Positions 1-3,898 of a stretch of 5,596 nucleotides of DNA are shown here, one piece after another. The stretch is taken from NCBI GenBank assembly GCA_011391855.1, contig JAABPT010000136.1:1-5596 (forward strand). Direction: 5' to 3'. Position numbers and translations under genes: made by a program. Under the pieces are notes generated by a model. It ran no database searches and was not told where the DNA came from. It was given only the letters and a program-made list of their open reading frames with translations. Source of the DNA: Burkholderiales bacterium (GTDB lineage Bacteria; Pseudomonadota; Gammaproteobacteria; Burkholderiales; Burkholderiaceae_C). Within the stretch, counting starts at the first letter, position 1, and the number at the start of each line of letters is the position of its first letter.

Positions 1-608
1 ACTTCACCATCCGTCGTGACCTGCAGCGGCCAGTTGCGCAATGCCGCCAGCTCGCCAAAGGTGGCCAGCAGGTAGCGCGGCAGGCCGCGCAGCCAGCGCG
101 GGCCATTGATGGCGCGCAGGCCCACCGCGGAATCGAAGCCGGCGGTCAGGCTGGACAGGAAGGGCACGACCTGCGGCCCCTGGGGCAGCTCGAAAGTGGC
201 TTCGCCCACGTCGATCGGCGTGGCTTCGCCACTCAGGGCGAGGCGCAGCGCTGCATCGCAGGTCATGCCGCGCAGGCCCAGCGCGCGCGCCGTGTCATTG
301 CCGCTGCCGGCCGGCACCAGGCCCAGGCTGTGGGCGCCGCGCAGCAGCGCCGGCAGCAGGCGGTTGAGCGTGCCGTCGCCGCCGACCACCACCACGCGAC
401 TGTTGTGGGGCAGGGCGTCGATGCAGGCGAGTGCCGTGGCCTGGCTGTCGGTGAGGGTGAAGTGCGGCGCCGCCACGCCATCGCCACGGGGGACGTCCGC
501 CAGCGCTTTTGCCAGCGGTGCGTACAACCGGCCCGCGCGACCGCCGCCGGCATGCGGATTGAGCAGGATCAGGGTGCGTGGATTCCCGGGATCGGCCGTC
601 GTCGTCAT
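1..608 (-). CDS. Diacylglycerol/lipid kinase family protein (YegS/BmrU-like), C-terminus cut by window edge
   Basis: The reading frame starts at the ATG at 608-606 and runs off the left edge, giving 202 complete codons. A nucleotide-binding start (LILLNPHAGGGRA, residues 13-25) is followed by the signature GGDGTLN (76-82) and then PAGSGND (99-105). This is the order seen in the DAGK catalytic domain (PF00781). TAGFDSAVG (155-163) matches the start of the second, beta-sandwich domain. Family members are cytosolic or membrane-associated and phosphorylate lipid substrates such as diacylglycerol, using ATP. The exact substrate cannot be told from sequence. Full-length relatives are about 300 residues, so roughly 100 C-terminal residues are missing. 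The start is well fixed: an in-frame TAG lies 4 codons upstream (620-618) and no other ATG or GTG precedes the domain. No Shine-Dalgarno sequence is visible. The serine hydrolase ends 66 bases upstream in the same direction. The family call is secure; the specific activity is not. Confidence 0.93.
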   Translation of the reverse strand, partial: MTTTADPGNPRTLILLNPHAGGGRAGRLYAPLAKALADVPRGDGVAAPHFTLTDSQATALACIDALPHNSRVVVVGGDGTLNRLLPALLRGAHSLGLVPAGSGNDTARALGLRGMTCDAALRLALSGEATPIDVGEATFELPQGPQVVPFLSSLTAGFDSAVGLRAINGPRWLRGLPRYLLATFGELAALRNWPLQVTTDGE

Positions 609-614
609 CTTGAC

Positions 615-642
615 AGTCTAACGGCCATCATCCCAGCGTCAA
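615..642 (-). promoter_or_regulatory. Sigma70-like promoter of the lipid kinase gene, possibly giving a leaderless mRNA
   Basis: On the minus strand, TTGACG (642-637, five of six consensus bases) is followed after 16 bases by TAGACT (620-615, four of six). The -10 box ends six bases before the ATG at 608, so a normal start point about seven bases downstream falls on or beside the A of the ATG. The six bases between (GTCAAG) contain no Shine-Dalgarno sequence. The -35 and -10 boxes lie inside two copies of a 14-base direct repeat (see findings). This is a prediction from sequence; the start point is not measured. Confidence 0.5.
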
Positions 643-670
643 ACGGTCATCGCCTGCTATACCTTCAGGA
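631..670. repeat. Dispersed 40-base intergenic element, copy 1 (after the serine hydrolase gene)
   Basis: This segment matches 3851-3890 at 31 of 40 positions without gaps. The first 20 bases differ at a single position (C640 versus G3860). GCTAT (656-660) and TTCAGGA (664-670) are also conserved at the same spacing. Its right edge lies four bases beyond the stop codon (677-675) of the minus-strand hydrolase gene, just as copy 2 lies six bases beyond the mnmC stop. Similarity ends abruptly at the left edge. The element also carries the -35 box of the lipid-kinase promoter. Its function is unknown. Confidence 0.65.
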
Positions 671-674
671 CTTC

Positions 675-2039
675 TCAGCGCGGATTGGCGATCAGAAACT
701 TGGCCACTGCGTGATACGCCGGCAGCGAGGTCGGGTCGTTGAAGGCATTGGCCGCCTGCGGGAACGAGGCATAGCGCGCAATCACCATCTCCGCCTTCGG
801 GTCGATGTAGATGACCTGGCCGTGCACACCGCGCGCGGCATAGGCGCCATGCTCGTTGTGCGTGATCCACCACATGTTGCGGTAGCTCCAGCCCGGCAGG
901 GTGACGTAGCTGGGGGGGAAGGCCGCCCGGTCGCCGCCCTTGCGAATGTCGTCCACGGCCGCCTTGGGGATGATCTGCTGGCCGGCGAACTGGCCGTCGT
1001 TGCGCATCATCTCGCCGAAGCGGGCCAGGTCGCGCAGGCCGGTGTTCAGGCCGCCGCCGGCGAACTCGGTGCCGACGCTGTCCACCGAGAAATAGGCGTC
1101 CTGCTCCATGCCGAGCTTGCGCCAGACGCGCTCGGACAGGTTCTCGCCGGCCGACTTGCCCGTCACGCGGCGGATCACCCAGCCGATCGTGTCGCTGTTG
1201 ACGGTCTTGTAGGTAAAGGCGCCGCCATGTTCGCCTTCTTTCTGCACGGTCTTCAAAAAATCGTAGAAAGTCTGCGGGCCCGCGTAGCCCGGCGGGCGCG
1301 GCAGCACGCCGCCGGCGCGCACGTGGTCCCAGATCTCGGCCTTGGGGTCGGCGTAGTTCTCGCTGTATTTCAGGCCGGTGCGCATGTCCAGCACCTGGCG
1401 GATGGTGGCATCGCCAAAGGCGCTGTCTTTCAGCTCGGGCACGTACTGCGCCACCTTGGCGTTTTCATCGAGCTTGCCCTCGGCCACCAGAATCTGCCCG
1501 ATCAGGCCGAAGAAGGATTTGGTCACCGACTGCGCGATGTGCTGGCCGTCCACCCGCAGCGCGCCGCCGTAGCGCTCGTACACCACGCGGCCCTTGTGCA
1601 GCACCACCACGCCGTCGGTGAAGTTGGCGTTGAAGGCCTGGGCCCAGGTCATGGGTTCGGTCTTGCCCAGCGGGGTGAAGGTCACCGCGTCGAGGTCGTC
1701 GCGCTCGGCGCGCGCCAGCGGCACCGGCGCGCCCAGCCCGCGCGAGACATTGGTCGTCGGCCCCATCTGGCGCGAGTTGGAGAAAGTCCAGCGGAATTTT
1801 GGAAAAGTATAGAAAGAGCCATCGGCGAAACGGATGATGCGGTCGGGCGGCGGCGGCGAGCCGATCATCCAGCCCAGCTTGACCGGGTCGGTGCTCTCGG
1901 CCGTGGGCGGGGCCGGCGGCGTGGCAAAGGCCGGTGCGGTGGCGGGCGTCTGGGCCGTGGCAGAGGTGGCCGCGAGGCCGGCGAGCAGGGCAGTGGTCAT
2001 GCAGGACAAGGCCCGGCGGGCACGAGAGGGGTTCTTCAT
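675..2039 (-). CDS. Exported serine hydrolase, class C beta-lactamase / 6-aminohexanoate-dimer hydrolase (NylB) type
   Basis: The protein is 454 residues. The N-terminus has basic residues, a hydrophobic stretch (about 14-24) and a signal-peptidase I site ATA/Q after residue 29, followed by a Pro/Ala/Thr-rich linker (30-50). It is therefore probably periplasmic. The catalytic domain has the SxxK motif SVTK (Ser171 nucleophile, Lys174). FTYKTVNSD (275-283) supplies the likely catalytic Tyr277, and GVHGQ (404-408) replaces the KTG box of true beta-lactamases. The block GWMIGSPPPPDRIIRFADGS (56-75) resembles the N-terminal region of NylB-like proteins. Such enzymes cleave amide or ester bonds; the substrate here is unknown, and the lack of KTG argues against a real beta-lactamase role. 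The ATG start is supported by GGAGA at 2050-2046, six bases upstream. The gene lies 124 bases after the crotonase gene and has the same leader. I see no convincing promoter or terminator in that gap. Confidence 0.9.
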   Translation of the reverse strand: MKNPSRARRALSCMTTALLAGLAATSATAQTPATAPAFATPPAPPTAESTDPVKLGWMIGSPPPPDRIIRFADGSFYTFPKFRWTFSNSRQMGPTTNVSRGLGAPVPLARAERDDLDAVTFTPLGKTEPMTWAQAFNANFTDGVVVLHKGRVVYERYGGALRVDGQHIAQSVTKSFFGLIGQILVAEGKLDENAKVAQYVPELKDSAFGDATIRQVLDMRTGLKYSENYADPKAEIWDHVRAGGVLPRPPGYAGPQTFYDFLKTVQKEGEHGGAFTYKTVNSDTIGWVIRRVTGKSAGENLSERVWRKLGMEQDAYFSVDSVGTEFAGGGLNTGLRDLARFGEMMRNDGQFAGQQIIPKAAVDDIRKGGDRAAFPPSYVTLPGWSYRNMWWITHNEHGAYAARGVHGQVIYIDPKAEMVIARYASFPQAANAFNDPTSLPAYHAVAKFLIANPR

Positions 2040-2163
2040 GGGGTGTCTCCGGTTGTTGGTATTCAGCCAGCCATCCTAGGCCACCCGCGCCGCCACGCGC
2101 CATGCTCGCAAACCATGCGTCTGACGCTTCGGCGACAGCGTGCCGGGCGTGTCCGCACCCCGC

Positions 2164-3075
2164 TCAGGCGCCGGGCTGGGCCTTGCGCGCCTCCATTTCG
2201 CGGATCAGCGCTCGCGCCTCGTCGCCTTCCGGAATCGGCTGGCCGCCATCACGCCACTGCACCGCCGCCTTGAAGCCGTTCTCCTGCGCATACCGGCGAA
2301 ACCACAGGCCCTCAGGGTTGTGCCGGGTGATGCCGTCGAACACCGTGGCCATCTGCTGCGACTGCTCCAGGCCCATGGTCAGCATCACCTGGTTGATCAC
2401 CATCTTGTGCATCGCCAGGTGGCTGGACGGCACGCCGGCAATGCGGGTGGCCAGCTTCATCACGGCGGCTTCCAGCTGGTCGGCCGGCACGGCCTCGTTG
2501 GCCAGGCCCCAGGCGGCGGCGGTGCGGCCGTCGATCAAATCGCCGGTGAACATCAGCTGCTTGGCGCGCGTGGGGCCCAGGCGGTAGGTCCACATCGCGG
2601 TGGTGGGGCAACCCCAGACGCGCGTGGGCATGTAGCCGATGCGCGCGTCCTCGGCCATCACCAGCAGGTCGCAGGAGAGCGCGATGTCGCTGCCGCCGGC
2701 CACCGCCGCGCCATGCACCTTGGCGATGGTGGGCTTGGCGCTCTTCCACAGCGTCATGAAGTCCTCGGTGTTGCGCTTCATGTAGGCGTAGTCGACCATC
2801 GGGTCCCAGGGCGTGCGCTCCTGCTGGCAGGGGTGGTCGATGTCGGCGTCGCCGAACACGTTGAGGTCGTAGCCGCCGCAAAAGCCCTTGCCCGCGCCTT
2901 CGACCACGATGACATGGATGCCGGGCTCGGCATTGGCCCATTCGACGGCAGCGCGAATGTCGCGCGGCGTCTCGTGATTGATCGCGTTGAGCCGCTCGGG
3001 CCGGTTCAGCAGCAGGCGGGCGATGCGCGGGTTCGCGGCGTCAGGGGCGATGCGCAGGGTGGAAAAGTCGGGCAT
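2164..3075 (-). CDS. Crotonase-fold protein (enoyl-CoA hydratase/isomerase family) with atypical active site
   Basis: The protein is 303 residues, somewhat longer than the roughly 260 of typical enoyl-CoA hydratases because of a C-terminal tail. LLLNRPERLNAIN (21-33) opens the crotonase fold. GKGFCGGYDLN (62-72) is the first oxyanion-hole segment and HGAAVAGGSDIALSCD (121-136) the second. Crotonases bind acyl-CoA thioesters and stabilise an enolate, usually in fatty-acid or aromatic-acid degradation. By alignment from memory with rat mitochondrial hydratase, the Glu144 position is Asp130 here and the Glu164 position is Thr151 (in MPTRVWG). Simple hydration chemistry is therefore uncertain. 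The RVWGCPTT block (152-159) is, as I recall, typical of a subfamily seen also in actinobacterial EchA proteins. The start at ATG 3075 is supported by GGAGA at 3085-3081, five bases upstream. It is transcribed divergently from the ABM gene and may lead a unit with the downstream hydrolase. The fold is secure; the reaction is unassigned. Confidence 0.92.
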   Translation of the reverse strand: MPDFSTLRIAPDAANPRIARLLLNRPERLNAINHETPRDIRAAVEWANAEPGIHVIVVEGAGKGFCGGYDLNVFGDADIDHPCQQERTPWDPMVDYAYMKRNTEDFMTLWKSAKPTIAKVHGAAVAGGSDIALSCDLLVMAEDARIGYMPTRVWGCPTTAMWTYRLGPTRAKQLMFTGDLIDGRTAAAWGLANEAVPADQLEAAVMKLATRIAGVPSSHLAMHKMVINQVMLTMGLEQSQQMATVFDGITRHNPEGLWFRRYAQENGFKAAVQWRDGGQPIPEGDEARALIREMEARKAQPGA

Positions 3076-3100
3076 GGGTGTCTCCGGGTAGTTTCAGGCG

Positions 3101-3112
3101 CAGTCTAGACTG
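3101..3112. promoter_or_regulatory. 12-base perfect palindrome CAGTCTAGACTG upstream of the crotonase gene, operator candidate
   Basis: The palindrome has no spacer and lies 25 bases upstream of the crotonase ATG, just before the ribosome-binding leader. On the minus strand it contains TAGACT (3107-3102), the same hexamer proposed as the -10 box of the lipid kinase, at a distance that would give a leader of about 20 bases. No good -35 box sits 16-18 bases further upstream. A regulator bound here would cover the likely start point. The binding protein is unknown and no regulator gene lies in the window. Confidence 0.35.
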
Positions 3113-3230
3113 GCTGCGGGCCGGCGCTGTCGCCGTAATGGCGGTTTTGTTGGCATAACAGAAGACGCTCAGCGTGGACTGGTCATAAGACCAACGCGAC
3201 GGCAGGCGAAATAGGACTCATAGCCGCATG

Positions 3231-3244
3231 CCTAATAAATTAGG
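3231..3244. promoter_or_regulatory. AT-rich dyad CCTAAT-AA-ATTAGG, operator candidate
   Basis: Two perfect six-base arms are separated by two bases, set in the most AT-rich part of the divergent region. It lies about 140 bases upstream of the ABM start and about 155 upstream of the crotonase start. The form suits a dimeric transcription factor. No T-run follows, so it is not a terminator. It could also be chance. Confidence 0.3.
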
Positions 3245-3382
3245 TAAGGTCACTACGTTGGGGCTCCCGGCACTTGCTCGACATTCCTGCCGTTGCAAAG
3301 GACTTGATCTTCCGGCAATCGAGTATTGCGCGCAGAATTGCCTTGGGCGCGTTTGCCCGGACAAGAATGAGGAGACGGATTT

Positions 3383-3757
3383 ATGTTCAAGCCTGATACC
3401 TGTTGCACGCTGGTGCCCTACTTCGAGGTGCCGGAAGGGCAACTCGCGGCGTTCAAGGCGCTCGGCCCCCAGTTCGTGGAGCGCACGCGCACGGAGCCGG
3501 GATGCATGCATTACGCTTTTTCCTTCAATGGCACTACGGCGCACTGTCGTGAGGGCTACGCGAATGCCGAGGCCGTGCTGGCGCACCTTCAGAACGTCGG
3601 CGAGCTCCTCGGGCAGGCGCTGCAGATCGCCAAGATCGTGCGGCTGGAAGTGCATGCCCCGGCGTCCGAGATCGAGAAGCTCCGCGCGCCGACGGCTTCA
3701 CTCAGCCCGCAGTTTTTCGCACTGGAGCCGGGCATCCGCCGTGCCAGCGAGGCCTGA
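3383..3757 (+). CDS. Antibiotic biosynthesis monooxygenase (ABM) domain protein, putative quinol monooxygenase
   Basis: The protein is 124 residues. The ABM pattern (PF03992) is visible. A first strand (TLVPYFEVPEG, 9-19) leads into a helix (QLAAFKALGPQFVERTRTEP, 20-39). Then come the turn and strand GCMHYAFSF (40-48), the segment REGYANAEAVLAHLQNVG (56-73) and a last strand IVRLEVHAP. These are small dimeric ferredoxin-like proteins of the cytosol. Some oxidise quinols or polyketides without a cofactor (YgiN, ActVA-Orf6), but many have no known substrate. About 25 residues after the last strand form an extra tail. The start is fixed by AGGAGA (3370-3375), seven bases before the ATG. The gene is alone on the plus strand, divergent from the crotonase and convergent with mnmC, so it is probably monocistronic. 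Domain assignment is good; quinol specificity is only the usual database label. Confidence 0.85.
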   Translation: MFKPDTCCTLVPYFEVPEGQLAAFKALGPQFVERTRTEPGCMHYAFSFNGTTAHCREGYANAEAVLAHLQNVGELLGQALQIAKIVRLEVHAPASEIEKLRAPTASLSPQFFALEPGIRRASEA

Positions 3758-3843
3758 CCTCTCGCTCAAACTGCCCTGCCAAGCCATCCTGCCCGGACCA
3801 CCGGTCGCCATGGCCTTTGGGGGCTACTTTTTCGAGCTATTTT

Positions 3844-3898
3844 GGTCGTTTCCCAGCGTGAAACGGTCATGAGAAGCTATTGTTTCAGGAGTTTTTTT
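3844..3898 (+). terminator. Possible transcription terminator or attenuator-like structure between ABM and mnmC
   Basis: In a plus-strand transcript, GGUCGUUUC (3844-3852) can pair with GAAACGGUC (3860-3868) to form a nine-pair stem with two G-U pairs and a seven-base loop. The GAAAC arm (3860-3864) could instead pair with GUUUC (3882-3886), which stands five bases before a run of seven T (3892-3898). The stem nearest the T-run is only five pairs with a long loop, so intrinsic termination is doubtful. On the minus strand the first stem loses two pairs and has no T-run. Confidence 0.22.
3851..3890. repeat. Dispersed 40-base intergenic element, copy 2 (after mnmC)
   Basis: This is the partner of 631-670, with the same order of blocks: a near-identical 20 bases, then GCTAT (3876-3880) and TTCAGGA (3884-3890). 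Its right edge is six bases beyond the mnmC stop codon. Here the G at 3860 replaces C640, so the TTGACG box of copy 1 reads TTCACG and promoter activity is not expected. An extra AGCTATT lies exactly 40 bases to the left (3835-3841 versus 3875-3881), hinting at further internal repetition. Confidence 0.65.

Larger units (their letters stand above)
3076..3382. other. Divergent intergenic region with several short inverted repeats
   Basis: This 307-base stretch separates the starts of the crotonase gene (minus) and the ABM gene (plus), so it must hold control signals for both. No real gene is seen. Open frames crossing it overlap the ABM gene and have no family features. The perfect short dyads are CAGTCTAGACTG (3101-3112), CGGCG-CTGT-CGCCG (3122-3135), TGTT-N5-AACA (3148-3160), ACGCT-C-AGCGT (3165-3175), TGGTC-ATAA-GACCA (3180-3193) and CCTAAT-AA-ATTAGG (3231-3244). 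The stretch around 3220-3250 is clearly more AT-rich than the surrounding coding DNA. I could not place a convincing -35/-10 pair for the ABM gene. Confidence 0.6.

Noticed and set aside
1998..2039. Lipoprotein signal or Tat signal at the hydrolase N-terminus (Cys13; RR at residues 8-9)
   Set aside because: Cys13 precedes the hydrophobic stretch, so it is not a lipobox. The RRALSC context lacks the Tat consensus. An ordinary Sec signal with ATA/Q cleavage fits better.
1465..2103. 212-codon minus-strand frame overlapping the hydrolase 5' end
   Set aside because: The frame overlaps the true hydrolase frame and reads as Arg/Ala/Pro-rich sequence. The hydrolase frame has the signal peptide, catalytic motifs and ribosome site.
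2040..2163. Promoter or terminator between the crotonase and hydrolase genes
   Set aside because: TAGGAT near 2075 resembles a -10 box, but no -35 box stands at a suitable distance. There is no hairpin followed by a T-run.
330..2273. 647-codon plus-strand open frame across the lipid kinase and hydrolase genes
   Set aside because: It is antisense to two well-supported genes. Its product is rich in Arg, Ala, Gly and His with no domain motifs, the usual by-product of GC-rich third positions.
2140..3108. 322-codon plus-strand open frame opposite the crotonase gene
   Set aside because: It has the same low-complexity Gly/Ala/Val/His composition, no ribosome site and no family motif, and it mirrors the crotonase coding frame.
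3345..3358. GGGC-N6-GCCC hairpin just upstream of the ABM ribosome site
   Set aside because: Four-base arms with a six-base loop are expected often in DNA of this composition, and nothing else supports a regulatory role.
3218..3655. 145-codon minus-strand frame opposite the ABM gene
   Set aside because: It is antisense to a supported gene with a clear ribosome site, and no recognisable domain is present.
3228..3872. 214-codon plus-strand frame starting in the divergent region and overlapping the ABM gene
   Set aside because: It overlaps the ABM gene fully in another frame. It has no Shine-Dalgarno sequence at its ATG, and its Arg/Ser-rich tail is typical of a shifted frame.
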